Assembly (NCBI RefSeq): GCF_002278075.1
Contig: NZ_CP022990.1
Coordinates: forward strand, 868,001 to 932,000
Direction of reading: 5' to 3'
DNA length: 64,000 nt
Origin: Paraburkholderia aromaticivorans
Lineage (GTDB): Bacteria > Pseudomonadota > Gammaproteobacteria > Burkholderiales > Burkholderiaceae
Shown here: piece after piece, positions 11,167 to 20,541 of the stretch
Numbering within the stretch: the stretch's first letter is position 1
Layout: the number at the start of each line of letters is the position of its first letter
Made by a program: the position numbers and the translations under genes
The notes under the pieces: generated by a model
Seen by the model: the letters and a program-made list of their open reading frames with translations, nothing else
Databases searched by the model: none
Told to the model about the DNA's origin: nothing

Positions 11167-12468
11167 ATGGACTCCATAAAACGCTACTTCGGCTTCGAAG
11201 CCGCCGGCACCAACCTGCGCACCGAAGTGCTCGCCGGGCTGACCACCTTCCTCACGATGGCCTACATCATCTTCGTGAACCCGGCGATTCTCGGCGACGC
11301 CGGCATGCCGAAGGACGCCGTGTTCGTCGCGACCTGCATCGTGGCCGCGCTGGCCTCGCTGATCATGGGTCTGTATGCAAACTATCCGATTGCGCTTGCG
11401 CCGGGCATGGGCCTGAACGCGTATTTCGCGTACACCGTCGTGAAGGGCATGGGCTTCACGTGGCAGGCAGCGCTCGGCGCGGTGTTCATCTCCGGCTGCC
11501 TGTTCCTGATCGTCACGCTGTTCCGCGTGCGTGAAGTGATCGTCAACGGCATTCCGCATTCGATACGCATTGCCATCACCGGCGGCATCGGCCTCTTTCT
11601 CGCGATCATTTCACTGAAGTCGGCCGGCGTGGTGGTCGGCAATCCGGCCACGCTCGTCACGCTCGGCGATCTGCACAACCCGCACGTGATTCTCGCGGTG
11701 ATCGGCTTCTTCGCGATCGTCACGCTCGACCATCTGCGGGTGCGCGGCGCGATCCTGATCGGCATTGTCGGGGTGACGGTGCTGAGCTTCTTCTTTGGCG
11801 GCAATCAGTTTCACGGCATCGTCTCCGCGCCGCCGTCGATCGCGCCCACGCTGTTCCAGCTCGACATTCGCGGCGCGCTGTCGGGCGGCGTGCTGAACGT
11901 GATCCTCGTGTTCTTCCTCGTCGAACTGTTCGACGCGACCGGCACGCTGATGGGCGTGGCCAATCGCGCCGGACTGCTGGTGGAAGGCAAGATGCACCGG
12001 CTGAACCGCGCGCTGCTCGCCGACAGCACGGCGATCCTGGCGGGCTCGATGCTGGGCACCTCGTCGACCACCGCGTACATCGAAAGCGCGTCGGGCGTGC
12101 AGGCGGGCGGACGCACGGGCGTGACCGCCATCACCGTGGCCGTGCTGTTCCTCGCGGCGCTCTTCTTCGCGCCGCTGGCGGGCGTGGTGCCCGGCTACGC
12201 GACCGCGCCGGCGCTGCTGTACGTGTCGTGCCTGATGCTGCGCGAAATGCTCGACCTGCCGTGGGACGACGCCACCGAAGTCGTGCCGGCGGCGCTCACC
12301 GCGCTTCTGATGCCGTTCACCTATTCGATCGCCAATGGCGTCGCGTTCGGCTTCATCTCGTATGCGGGGCTGAAACTGCTCACCGGTCAGGCACGCAAGG
12401 TGAAACTGGTAGTGTGGATCATCGCGGCGATTTTCCTGTTCCGCTATTTCTATCTCGGCAGCGAATAG
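11167..12468 (+). CDS. NCS2 family purine permease (AzgA/PbuG type)
   Basis: Inner-membrane proton symporter for hypoxanthine/guanine/adenine-type purines. It is 433 aa with about 12-13 hydrophobic segments. Family motifs are LTTFLTMAYIIFVNPAIL near the N-terminus, LAPGMGLNAYFAYTVV and GTSSTTAYIESASGVQAGGR, typical of the AzgA subgroup rather than the UraA/xanthine subgroup. The preceding ACGAGAG is a weak ribosome site. No purine enzymes adjoin it, so the exact purine cannot be told. Confidence 0.92.
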   Translation: MDSIKRYFGFEAAGTNLRTEVLAGLTTFLTMAYIIFVNPAILGDAGMPKDAVFVATCIVAALASLIMGLYANYPIALAPGMGLNAYFAYTVVKGMGFTWQAALGAVFISGCLFLIVTLFRVREVIVNGIPHSIRIAITGGIGLFLAIISLKSAGVVVGNPATLVTLGDLHNPHVILAVIGFFAIVTLDHLRVRGAILIGIVGVTVLSFFFGGNQFHGIVSAPPSIAPTLFQLDIRGALSGGVLNVILVFFLVELFDATGTLMGVANRAGLLVEGKMHRLNRALLADSTAILAGSMLGTSSTTAYIESASGVQAGGRTGVTAITVAVLFLAALFFAPLAGVVPGYATAPALLYVSCLMLREMLDLPWDDATEVVPAALTALLMPFTYSIANGVAFGFISYAGLKLLTGQARKVKLVVWIIAAIFLFRYFYLGSE

Positions 12469-12620
12469 GCACCGCGAGCACCGCGGCGGGTGCTGACCGG
12501 GCGCACCGGGTCACTGGATCGAATCACGGATGGTGTTTGAGAGTGCCCATTCGGGCCGGGCACCGTTTATCATCTGATGATTAATAAAAACGATCGACCA
12601 GGTCTCGGGAGCCCCCTTTC

Positions 12621-13151
12621 ATGTCTTACAGCCGCGCCCCGGAGCGCTACACGCCGCCCGCCATTTTCTTTCACTGGGTCATGTTTCTGCTGATCGCGCT
12701 AGCCTATCTGGCAATCGAGATTCGCGGGCCCAAGGGCAGCGACAGCCGCGCGCTCTGGAGCAGCGTGCACTGGTGGTGCGGCACACTCGTGCTGGCGCTG
12801 GCCTGCTTGCGTCTGCTGTGGCGACTGTGGGCCGGCGCGCCCGCCGAAGTCGAAGGCAACCGCCTGCTCGCATGCCTGGCGCGCGCCGCGCATCTCGCCC
12901 TCTACCTCTTCATCTTCGCGCAGCCGCTGCTCGGCATCCTGATGATCAACACCGGCGGACATCCGGTCACGCTCGCGTGGGTCAATCTCCATTACACGCT
13001 GGTCGGCGCCGATCCTGTTGCGCGACCATGGCTCAAGAGCGCGCATGAATGGCTCGGCAATGCGTTCTATTGGGTGATAGGCGTGCACGCACTGGCGGCG
13101 CTCGGGCATCACGTGGTGTTCAAGGGTCGCACGCTGCGGCGGATGATTTGA
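12621..13151 (+). CDS. Cytochrome b561 family protein
   Basis: A 176 aa four-helix inner-membrane di-haem b protein. It starts with YTPPAIFFHWVMFLLIALAY, where the His is a haem ligand, and has further conserved His residues in VHWWCGTLVLALACLRLLWR, ARAAHLALYLFIFAQP and GVHALAALGHHVV. Members transfer electrons from quinol, some quenching superoxide. A short inverted repeat (TCATC-T-GATGA) and AT-rich -10-like bases lie just upstream near 12570-12590. It is monocistronic. Confidence 0.9.
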   Translation: MSYSRAPERYTPPAIFFHWVMFLLIALAYLAIEIRGPKGSDSRALWSSVHWWCGTLVLALACLRLLWRLWAGAPAEVEGNRLLACLARAAHLALYLFIFAQPLLGILMINTGGHPVTLAWVNLHYTLVGADPVARPWLKSAHEWLGNAFYWVIGVHALAALGHHVVFKGRTLRRMI

Positions 13152-13373
13152 GCGCGTTCGCACACACGGGCGACAGCGTGCGCGCGTATTGTGCGTGGCT
13201 TGTGTCGGGGCTTGTATCGTGGCTTGTGCCATCTTGACGCCGGCGACACGCATGGCCGCGGGCGGTTTTGAATGATCGATTGATGCCGCGCACTGGTTAC
13301 CTCTTTCTGATTCTCGCGCGGCGTTCCTGCTGCGTCCGGCGTTGGCACTTGCGGCCGCCGGAAACGCCCTCAA

Positions 13374-13664
13374 TCAATTACGCCAGTTGGCCTCGTAAAA
13401 GCGCACATAACCGCTCCTGAGCACGAGACATTGCGCCCTCGTTTCCGATAGCAAACGCCGCGTGGCGGCTTCGATCCGGGCGCGATGCGTATCGAATGCG
13501 CCGACCATGTCTTCCAGGCGCGGCGAGGCGGCGCCGAAGTGGTCTTCCAGTGCCTCCGCCGTGATCATGCACTCCACCCTCTGCCCATCGACCATCGCCG
13601 GGAACGCCAAGGTAAGTTCGCGACCTGAATATTCAGGGGTTTCATTCGGGAAATGGATCTGCAT
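13374..13664 (-). CDS. DUF1488 family protein
   Basis: A 96 aa soluble protein starting MQIHFPNETPEYSGRELTLA, with the DUF1488 layout: an N-terminal beta-rich part, VECMITAEALEDHFG, and a C-terminal helical region containing FDTHRARIEAATRRLL. An AGGTGA site precedes the ATG. The family is widespread in proteobacteria and uncharacterised. It is isolated from other genes on this strand. Confidence 0.8.
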   Translation of the reverse strand: MQIHFPNETPEYSGRELTLAFPAMVDGQRVECMITAEALEDHFGAASPRLEDMVGAFDTHRARIEAATRRLLSETRAQCLVLRSGYVRFYEANWRN

Positions 13665-14086
13665 GGGAGTTCACCTGGAAGATAGGTGCTGCGCATGGTC
13701 TGGCCTGGTAATGCGCATGCTGGTTGCATCTGGTCGCGTCTGCAGCGCCAACCTCCTTGTCCAATACTGACGACGCGGGCTCGTCACCTGGCGGCAGCGA
13801 CGCTCGAGTTCGCAGCCCGCGGAGGTGATTTGATTCACTTTAGACGAGTTCGGGCGCGGCGCAAGTTTTCCTTTTGATTGGCCTGATGGTTTGCCTGGGT
13901 TTGCCTGGTTTTGGTGCCCCGCGCATTTTTTCGACGCATACCGTGAATGCCGCCTCCGTTTTTTCCCTGCCGCGCGCTGCGCGCTTCGTCCTGTAAGATC
14001 GGTGTTCGGCAGTCCGCGCGCATGTTGCGCTGCGGCATCGCGCGGAGGGCAACGTACCCGCCGTGTCCGTTTACCGGAGACATGCC
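13665..14086. other. Intergenic region, no gene seen
   Basis: This 422-base divergent gap lies between the DUF1488 gene and the AcoR-like regulator. It holds a short imperfect direct repeat TTTGCCTGG around 13890-13910. No gene, RNA or strong promoter was recognised. Confidence 0.5.
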
Positions 14087-16075
14087 TTGACTCAACGTTC
14101 TGCCACGCCGCCCGCCGTCGGTCGGCCTGATGTGATCGCGCAGGCTCACGCCCGCTCGCTCGAACTCGGGCTGCGCGCGTCCGAGACGCCGGACTTTCAT
14201 CCGCTGCGGCGGCCCGCGCTGCGTGAGCTCGTCGATCGCAATCAATCGCTCTACACACATGCGCTTCCCGTCATGGAAACGCTGCACGCGCAGATCGTCG
14301 ATACGCAAAGCATGGTGCTGCTCACCGACAATCACGGCGTGATCCTTCACAGTCTGGGCGACAGCGACTTCGTCGAAAAGGCCAATCGCGTCGCGTTGTG
14401 TCCGGGCGTGTCGTGGGCCGAGGCGGATCGCGGCACCAACGCGATCGGCACGGCGCTCGTCGACGGACAGCCGACCGTCGTGCACGCGGGAGAGCACTTC
14501 CTGCACGCCAACCGCATTCTCACCTGCTCGTGCGCGCCGATTGCCGATCCGTTCGGGCGCACCATCGGCGCGCTCGACGTGAGCGGCGACACGCGCGGCT
14601 TTCATAAGCACACGCTCGCGCTCGTCAGGATGTCGGCGCAGATGATCGAAAATCATCTGTTCTCCAATCAATTCGTCGACGCGATCCGCGTTCACTTTCA
14701 CGCGCGCGCGGAATTCATCGGCACGCTGTTCGAAGGGCTCGCGGCGTTCGCGCCGGACGGCACGTTTCTGTCAGCCAACCGCAGCGCGCTGTTTCAATTC
14801 GGGCAGCCGCTCGCCGAACTGCAAAGACAACCCTTCGAGGCGCTGTTCGGTATCGCGTTCGCCAGGTTGCTGCAGCAGACCACGCGCGCGCCTGGCGAGA
14901 CCGTTCTGCTGACGCTGCCAAGCGGCGTGCGCGTGGTGGCGCGCGGTGAATACACGTCGGCCCGATATGCCGCGCCGGCGCGCGGCCTCGACACCTCGCG
15001 CGCGCCGCTGACCGGTAACGCGCGCGAGGCGCCGCACACGGCCGACCCGGTACCGCTCGCCACGCTCGAAACGCTCGACACGGGCGATGAGCAGGTCGCC
15101 GCGATCCTGCGGCGCGTGGCCAAACTGCGCGGCCGCGATATTCCGATTCTCGTGCTCGGCAAGACCGGCACCGGCAAGGAATGGCTCGCGCGAGCCATCC
15201 ATCACGATTCGCCGCGGCGGGCCGCGCCTTTTGTCGCGCTGAATTGCGCCTCGTTGCCGGATACGCTGATCGAAGCGGAGTTGTTCGGCTATGAAGACGG
15301 CGCGTTTACCGGCGCGAAAAAACGCGGCAGCGTCGGCAAGATCGTGCAGGCCGACGGCGGCACGCTGTTTCTCGACGAAATCGGCGACATGCCGCTCGCC
15401 CAGCAAGTGCGTCTGATGCGCGTGCTGCAGGAGCGCACTGTGGTGCCGCTCGGCGGAACCCGGGCGATTCCGGTGGATCTGCGCATTGTCTGCGCGACCC
15501 ATCGGAATCTGCGCGCGATGATCGAGGCCGGCACCTTCCGCGAAGACCTGTATTACCGCATCAACGGACTCGTCGTCACCTTGCCCGCGCTGCGCGAGCG
15601 CACCGATCTTCGCGCGCTCGTCACGCGCATGCTGGCCTTGCAGCCCGATGGCGAGCGCCTGCCGCGCCGCGTGTCGGCCGAGGTGCTCGAGCGATTTACG
15701 CAATGCCGCTGGCCGGGCAATCTGCGGCAACTGGCCAATGTGTTGCGCACCGCGAGCATCATGGCCGAAGGCGCGCAACAGATCGAACTCGACGATTTGC
15801 CCGAGGACTTCTTGCAGGATTGCGCCGACGCTGACGCGGCGCAAAGCGTGCAATCCCCGCTGACGCCTGCGGATCCAGGGGCGGCCGGCGACGGCCGTGC
15901 CGAGGCGCGAACGCAAGGCCCGCCGGCATCGGGCAAGATGGAAGCGTGGCAGGCCACGTTGATTGCGCAAACGCTGGAGCGGCTCGACGGCAACGTGTCG
16001 GCGGCGGCGCGCGAGTTGGGATTGGCGCGCAATACGGTGTACCGGTATTTGCGGCGCGGCGGCACGACGCATTGA
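14087..16075 (+). CDS. Sigma54-dependent transcriptional activator, AcoR-like
   Basis: Enhancer-binding protein of about 662 aa. It has an N-terminal GAF-type sensor (DTQSMVLLTDNHGVILHSLG to SGDTRGFHKHTLAL), a PAS-like segment, an AAA+ domain with Walker A LGKTGTGKEWLARAIH, the sigma54-contact loop GAFTGA, and Walker B GGTLFLDEIGDM, then a C-terminal Fis-type HTH (GNVSAAARELGLARNTVYRY). This matches AcoR-type activators of acetoin or alcohol catabolism. The start is uncertain: TTG at 14087 has GGAGA at good spacing, while a GTG at 14063 lacks one. No sigma54-dependent catabolic operon adjoins it, so its target is outside or distant. Confidence 0.9.
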   Translation: MTQRSATPPAVGRPDVIAQAHARSLELGLRASETPDFHPLRRPALRELVDRNQSLYTHALPVMETLHAQIVDTQSMVLLTDNHGVILHSLGDSDFVEKANRVALCPGVSWAEADRGTNAIGTALVDGQPTVVHAGEHFLHANRILTCSCAPIADPFGRTIGALDVSGDTRGFHKHTLALVRMSAQMIENHLFSNQFVDAIRVHFHARAEFIGTLFEGLAAFAPDGTFLSANRSALFQFGQPLAELQRQPFEALFGIAFARLLQQTTRAPGETVLLTLPSGVRVVARGEYTSARYAAPARGLDTSRAPLTGNAREAPHTADPVPLATLETLDTGDEQVAAILRRVAKLRGRDIPILVLGKTGTGKEWLARAIHHDSPRRAAPFVALNCASLPDTLIEAELFGYEDGAFTGAKKRGSVGKIVQADGGTLFLDEIGDMPLAQQVRLMRVLQERTVVPLGGTRAIPVDLRIVCATHRNLRAMIEAGTFREDLYYRINGLVVTLPALRERTDLRALVTRMLALQPDGERLPRRVSAEVLERFTQCRWPGNLRQLANVLRTASIMAEGAQQIELDDLPEDFLQDCADADAAQSVQSPLTPADPGAAGDGRAEARTQGPPASGKMEAWQATLIAQTLERLDGNVSAAARELGLARNTVYRYLRRGGTTH

Positions 16076-16121
16076 AGCGGCAACGTGTAAAGTGTGGCGC
16101 AATCCGTCACCGACTCACACG

Positions 16122-16421
16122 ATGTCCGACTCCAGCCGTCCGCCTCTGGTTCGCGTCGAACCACTTGGTCAAACCTTCGAAGCGCCCGATTCGCTCACCA
16201 TTCTCGAAGCCGCAGGCTTTGCGAATCTGCGTTTGCCGCGCTCGTGCAGGAATGGGACGTGCCGTACCTGTATCTGCCGTCTGGTCAGCGGAACGGTGTC
16301 TTACACGATCGAATGGCCCGGCCTGAGCCGGGAAGAAAAGGCGGAAGGTTTCATTCTGCCGTGCGTCGCCATTGCGGCGTCTGACCTCGTGATCGACGTC
16401 CCGGACGCTACCCGGACGTAA
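16122..16421 (+). CDS. Plant-type [2Fe-2S] ferredoxin
   Basis: A 99 aa electron carrier. The cluster ligands are visible as Cys-x4-Cys-x2-Cys in SCRNGTCRTCICRLVSG, with the fourth Cys in GFILPCVAIA about 35 residues later. It is a free-standing cytosolic ferredoxin of the kind that serves oxygenases and other redox enzymes. It follows the AcoR-like regulator by 46 bases on the same strand, but no partner enzyme is adjacent. Confidence 0.9.
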   Translation: MSDSSRPPLVRVEPLGQTFEAPDSLTILEAAGFANLRLPRSCRNGTCRTCICRLVSGTVSYTIEWPGLSREEKAEGFILPCVAIAASDLVIDVPDATRT

Positions 16422-16489
16422 TCCATCCGCCTCATGGAGCGGGCGTTGACGGCGCGGCCGCTCCGCGGGAATCGCCACGGCGGGTGGCA

Positions 16490-17647
16490 TCAACCCGTGG
16501 CGTTGTCAGACAGACGCGGCCGCCCGTCCACCGGTTCCAGCTTCTTGTTCGACGAAAAACGCTTGATCATTGGCAGTTCGATCTTTCGATAGCTGAAGTC
16601 CGCGGCCACGAAAGAGAGGCACACCACCGCGAATGCAGAGGGCGGGAACGTCCAGACGGGCGACAGGTTTTCGAACCCGGGTATGCCGGCTACCACCTTC
16701 CTCAGGCAAAAAATGACGGAGAAATGGCACAGGTAAAGCGAGTAGGACCGCTCGCCAATCCATTCGAGCACGCGCGAGACACGCGCGGGGTAGGTCAGGC
16801 CCACGCTCAAGGTCGAGAACAGAGCGATCCCTGCGCCGATGCTCACGGCCGGAATCACAAACGGCTCGCTCAGATGATTGGGCGCGCAAAACGTCACGAG
16901 CAGCCCCAGAAACAGGACTGAACGCTTGAACCACGCGCTTTGAACCGAAGGCCCAACCACCCATCCAGGGTGCGCCTGTACGACCACGAAGATGAGCGCA
17001 CCGAGAAAGAATGCCTGAGGACGTAAAGCCCATGCGTAGCTGAAACTCGGCGCGGAAAACAACGATGCGATCAAGGCAATCACAGCAAATATGGCCATCG
17101 CGGTTCTCAGCCGGAAAAAGGCGACGAGCAAAGCGAGCAATATGTACAACTGCCATTCGAGCGCAAGAGACCAGAAGTGACTGTTGTAATCCGCTTGAAC
17201 GCAGTGGGACGCTCCGTGCTGTGCGCAATATGTCCAGTAGAGGTTTGCAACGCCAAACACGCCGACGATCGCGCCTTTGGTCGCGTCCCATGCGCCCTGA
17301 GCCGCCGAGGCGCCCACGAATGCGCCGACTGCAATCGAGGCGGCCGCCCAGAAGATCAGGGCCGGCAGCAATCTGGCACAGCGTCTGCGCCAAAAGTTGG
17401 CAAAAGCGGATCCCCTCGCCTCGCGTCCCAGATGCTCGATCAAGGTCTTGCAAACGAGGAAGCCGGAAATCGCAAAGAAGAGATCCACGCCCGTCCACGG
17501 CGCCACGAAGTCGAACAATGTGTGATACAGCGGCGGCGTCGGCAGGCGATTTCGATAATGCTGCAACATCACAAAGATAATCGCGACCGCACGAAGACAC
17601 TGGATGTCGACGTTCTTACCGGCTCTCTTGCTAGATAGGGTATCCAT
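16490..17647 (-). CDS. Acyltransferase 3 family membrane protein (OafA/YrhL-like)
   Basis: Integral-membrane O-acyltransferase of about 385 aa with roughly ten hydrophobic helices. The N-terminus VDIQCLRAVAIIFVMLQHYR and the segment GVDLFFAISGFLVCKTL are the family signature; the His in LQHYR is the conserved catalytic one. Members acetylate or acylate surface polysaccharides. There is no SGNH domain. No polysaccharide genes flank it, so its acceptor is unknown. The start at MDTLSSKRAGK was chosen as closest to the family N-terminus; an ATG exists 60 bases upstream at 17707. Confidence 0.88.
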   Translation of the reverse strand: MDTLSSKRAGKNVDIQCLRAVAIIFVMLQHYRNRLPTPPLYHTLFDFVAPWTGVDLFFAISGFLVCKTLIEHLGREARGSAFANFWRRRCARLLPALIFWAAASIAVGAFVGASAAQGAWDATKGAIVGVFGVANLYWTYCAQHGASHCVQADYNSHFWSLALEWQLYILLALLVAFFRLRTAMAIFAVIALIASLFSAPSFSYAWALRPQAFFLGALIFVVVQAHPGWVVGPSVQSAWFKRSVLFLGLLVTFCAPNHLSEPFVIPAVSIGAGIALFSTLSVGLTYPARVSRVLEWIGERSYSLYLCHFSVIFCLRKVVAGIPGFENLSPVWTFPPSAFAVVCLSFVAADFSYRKIELPMIKRFSSNKKLEPVDGRPRLSDNATG

Positions 17648-17706
17648 AAGGTCTTCACGTTGCGGCTCAGTGTTTGTGACGACACCGATCCGCCCTTCAA
17701 CACCCA

Positions 17707-17901
17707 TTAACGCCAGCTACCCATCGCCCGGGCGATTTTCTTGTCGGTGTTGTACTGGCTCAGCGCATACACCGACCAGATCGCAGCCGGAATCCAGCCG
17801 ATCAGCGTGATCTGCAGGATCAGGCAAATGATCCCCGCGAACGGACGGCCGATCGTGAAGAACTGAAACCACGGCAAAAAGATCGCAAGCAGTAGACGCA
17901 T
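17707..17901 (-). CDS. YqaE/Pmp3 family small membrane protein
   Basis: A 64 aa protein with two hydrophobic helices (LLLAIFLPWFQFFTIG and GIICLILQITLIGWIPAAIW), the Pmp3/UPF0057 pattern of a small stress-linked plasma-membrane proteolipid. Its ATG directly follows the stop of the DUF1653 gene, so the two form a small operon. The usual Pro residue in the first helix and the GWIPA turn are present. Confidence 0.88.
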   Translation of the reverse strand: MRLLLAIFLPWFQFFTIGRPFAGIICLILQITLIGWIPAAIWSVYALSQYNTDKKIARAMGSWR

Positions 17902-18120
17902 TCAGATTCCTGGTGTTGGTGGTGCCGGGTTGATCGGTGCGAAGCGCGGCACCCTGGCGCCGTTCACTTCGATCAATTCGAAAAATACCGAAGCCGGACG
18001 CGTCCAGATCGTACCATTGCCGGCTTTGTACACGATCATCGTGACTGTCGGATCGGACTCGAGCGTGGCCTCGCAAACCAGTTCGTAAATCCCGCCTTTG
18101 TAGTGCCGGTAACGCACCAT
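17902..18120 (-). CDS. DUF1653 family protein
   Basis: A 72 aa soluble protein starting MVRYRHYKGGIYELVCEATL and ending with a Pro-rich tail. The RHYKGGIYELV opening, the MIVYKAGNGTIWTRPASVFFE centre and the VNGARVPRFAPI end match the family, whose function is unknown. Two ATGs six bases apart are possible; AGAGGAAG sits two bases before the first and eight before the second, favouring the second. It lies immediately upstream of the Pmp3-like gene. Confidence 0.82.
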   Translation of the reverse strand: MVRYRHYKGGIYELVCEATLESDPTVTMIVYKAGNGTIWTRPASVFFELIEVNGARVPRFAPINPAPPTPGI

Positions 18121-18180
18121 TCGCATCTTCCTCTTGAGTTGAAAAAACGCAGCGCCTGTGCGCGGCTTGCGGTCGAATCG

Positions 18181-18825
18181 TCAGCCGCCCTCTTTCATCT
18201 GCTTCAGAATCTTGTAGACGGTGGCGCGTCCCATGGTCAGCACCGCGGCCACGTAGTTCGCGGAGCTGCGGCCGCGAAACGCGCCCTGTGCGTGCAGCGC
18301 CTCGACGATCTCCCGCTTATGTTCGCGCGTGAGCGCATTGATGCCGATCTGCCGTTCGCGCAGCCACGTGTGCAGGTACGTGTTGATGCGGTCCTGCCAG
18401 TCGTCGCGGAACAGTTCCTCCGCGGGCGCGTCCGTCAGATTGCCGCCCTTGATGAACAGATCGAGTGTGGAACGCACATCTTCGAACACCGCGATATTGA
18501 AGTTGATACACAGCATGCCGGCCGGCTTGCCGTCGTCGTCGAACAGGATGTTGCTCACGCAACGCATGCGCCGGCCGTCCCAGTTGAGCTTTTCGTACGG
18601 TCCGATCGTCTGGCCGCGCGCCGCGTAATGGACTTCGTCCAGCACCGACGGGCCGCCCACTTCGAGCTTCGACAGGTTGTTCACGAGGTACGCGATGGTT
18701 TGATCGCGCAGGTCGTGAATCACCACTTCGGCGCACGGATAGAACAGCGCCGCGATGCCGTCGGCGATCGGAGCGTAGCGCTCGAGCAGCAGGTCTTTCA
18801 CAGGAGACACGTTTGGGTTGCGCAT
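18181..18825 (-). CDS. YheO-like PAS / DauR-like HTH transcriptional regulator
   Basis: A 214 aa regulator. The N-terminal domain (YAPIADGIAALFYPCAEVVI to MLCINFNIAVFEDV) is a YheO-type PAS-like sensor. The C-terminus, EIVEALHAQGAFRGRSSANY followed by VAAVLTMGRATVYKILKQMK, is the DauR-type helix-turn-helix. Relatives repress D-arginine, amino-acid or racemase genes. It is alone on this strand; its target may lie in the divergent stretch beyond 18826, but nothing there shows it. Confidence 0.87.
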   Translation of the reverse strand: MRNPNVSPVKDLLLERYAPIADGIAALFYPCAEVVIHDLRDQTIAYLVNNLSKLEVGGPSVLDEVHYAARGQTIGPYEKLNWDGRRMRCVSNILFDDDGKPAGMLCINFNIAVFEDVRSTLDLFIKGGNLTDAPAEELFRDDWQDRINTYLHTWLRERQIGINALTREHKREIVEALHAQGAFRGRSSANYVAAVLTMGRATVYKILKQMKEGG

Positions 18826-19049
18826 GGGGAAATCGCAGTGTTCGGAGGATGCGGCAACTCGCCATTGTAGCCACCCGGCCCGGCCGCGGCGAACACGGCG
18901 CCGATCACGCCCTCAAAAAAACGGGCGCGGCAGCCGGCCCTTCGACGCCACCCGGGCAGTCGCCCCTTTGTCACGCGGCGAATTTTGTCCGCTTGGCGAG
19001 CGATTTTTTTTCGTGCGATAAAAGGAACATCTATTTCACGGAGCCACAG

Positions 19050-19268
19050 ATGGCCACGCTCGAAGCGTTTCGCGCCGTGCTCGATGACGAAGGCACGCCG
19101 GAGATCATTCGCAATCACATCATCGATTCGCTGCAATACACGCTGCGCAATCACGGACAGATTTTCACGTCGAAGGAAGTCGAATGGCTGGCCGGCTGGG
19201 ACGACGCCCGCATTCCGCTGGCGGCAACACGCGAGCTGCAGAAGCGCGTCGCGGAAACGTCCCGCTGA
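19050..19268 (+). CDS. Small conserved-looking hypothetical protein
   Basis: A 72 aa soluble, acidic, mostly helical protein starting MATLEAFRAVLDDEGTPEII. The ATG is preceded by CACGGAGCC. Codon use matches neighbouring genes (GC-rich third positions), which supports it being coded. I do not recognise a family. It lies 224 bases downstream of the divergent YheO-like regulator. Confidence 0.6.
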   Translation: MATLEAFRAVLDDEGTPEIIRNHIIDSLQYTLRNHGQIFTSKEVEWLAGWDDARIPLAATRELQKRVAETSR

Positions 19269-19855
19269 AACACGAGACTGTCGCCCGCGAGCGTGCGCGC
19301 CGCGACGGCGCAGCCCCACACCCGGCGTGCCACTCATGGCGAGGCATGCCGCGCGCGACCGCCGTGTCGCCTTGCAGGCCCCGCCGGCTGGGCGGTTTGC
19401 CCCTGTGCGGAAGTTTTTGCTATCCAATTAGCCCCATTTAGTGCATCATATTGGAATAGCTCTATCCGCATTCGTAGTTCCGGCGTTGCCAGGCAAGACC
19501 GCAGGTAGAACCACAGGCAATACCGGGCAGGCTCAAACCGGCATCTCCGCACCACCCCCGACTGTTCGACCGCCGCCTGTTGGCGGTCCCGTCATTCCGG
19601 CAATGCGCCGCATGCATTCGCCGTCGCGAGTTGTGCAGCTGAGGGTTCATTCACGCGCCCGATGTCCGCGCGACATCAGCGTGTTTCTTCTCCATCGAAT
19701 CCGCGATTTTGCGCGGCCGCGCTCAAGCCCTTGTCACCGGGCCTGTGCCAACCTTTTTCCATGGCGGCGCGCCTCAAGGTGCTGCGCTGCCCGGCCTGTC
19801 TTGCCTCGCGTAACACGCGTGACACGCCGGCCACGTAATACAGGACACAAGCTTC
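19269..19855. other. Intergenic region, no gene seen
   Basis: This 587-base gap lies between two small genes. The centre around 19405-19470 is comparatively AT-rich (it includes GTGCATCATATTGGAATAGC) and may hold a promoter. No coding frame with normal codon use or recognisable product was found. Confidence 0.5.
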
Positions 19856-20137
19856 ATGAATTCAGCTGTCAAGACGTACAAGGGTTACGAAATTCACCCG
19901 CTCGTCTATCCGCGCCGCCCGACGGACGGTCAGACGAGCCGCAACCCGGACGCCGGTTACGACGCATCGGTGCGCATCTGCCGCGTGGGCGCCAATCCGG
20001 CCGCCGACGGCCGTGTGTTCCGTCTGCAGTACCTGTTTCCGTTCGACGGCACGGGCAAGGCGCGCATTGCGTGCATGGCCCACGCCGAGCAATTGATCGA
20101 CGGCCGTGTAGACGGCCAGTCCGTCGCCGATCTTTGA
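19856..20137 (+). CDS. Hypothetical protein upstream of infA
   Basis: A 93 aa soluble protein starting MNSAVKTYKGYEIHPLVYPR. The pattern (short beta strands KGYEIHPLVYPR, YDASVRICRVG, FRLQYLFPF, then a helix with AHAEQLIDGRVDGQSVADL) suggests a small alpha/beta protein. I do not recognise a named domain. GC-rich third positions and the start context ACAGGACACAAGCTTC-ATG support it. It is followed by a weak hairpin at 20175-20195 and then infA. Confidence 0.65.
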   Translation: MNSAVKTYKGYEIHPLVYPRRPTDGQTSRNPDAGYDASVRICRVGANPAADGRVFRLQYLFPFDGTGKARIACMAHAEQLIDGRVDGQSVADL

Positions 20138-20174
20138 GCGGTACTATCAGCGCATAGGCTGATGCCGCAGGACA

Positions 20175-20195
20175 GCGGGCTCGAAAAACCCGCTA
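20175..20195 (+). terminator. Possible hairpin between hypothetical gene and infA
   Basis: Arms AGCGGG and CCCGCT flank a 9-base A-rich loop. There is no T-tract, so this could be a weak terminator or simply leader structure for infA. Confidence 0.3.
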
Positions 20196-20268
20196 TCGCC
20201 CCAATCTGATGTTGTGCTGCCCGGCGTGGGCGACCAACACCCCTTATCCCATCGACCAGGAGTTATGC

Positions 20269-20541
20269 ATGGCGAAAGAAGAACTGCTTGAACTTGACGG
20301 TATCGTCGACGAAGTACTTCCGGATAGTCGTTACCGCGTGACGCTCGACAACGGCGTCGTGGTTGGCGCTTACGCGTCCGGACGCATGCGCAAGAACCAC
20401 ATCCGTATTCTCGCGGGCGACCGCGTGACGCTTGAGTTGTCCGTCTACGATCTGACCAAAGGCCGGATCAATTTCCGTCATAAAGACGAGCGCGCCACCG
20501 GTGGCGGCGGTGCTCGCAACACGCAATTCCGTCGCCGTTAA
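20269..20541 (+). CDS. infA: Translation initiation factor IF-1
   Basis: A 90 aa S1-fold protein starting [20 protein letters not shown]. The core segments [40 protein letters not shown] and [11 protein letters not shown] are diagnostic of IF-1, which helps position initiator tRNA on the 30S subunit. The C-terminal Gly/Arg extension (about residues 74-90) is longer than in the 72 aa IF-1 of ribosomal-protein operons. Burkholderiales often carry such a second copy, and here no ribosomal genes adjoin. A CAGGAG site precedes the ATG. Confidence 0.95.
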   Translation: MAKEELLELDGIVDEVLPDSRYRVTLDNGVVVGAYASGRMRKNHIRILAGDRVTLELSVYDLTKGRINFRHKDERATGGGGARNTQFRRR

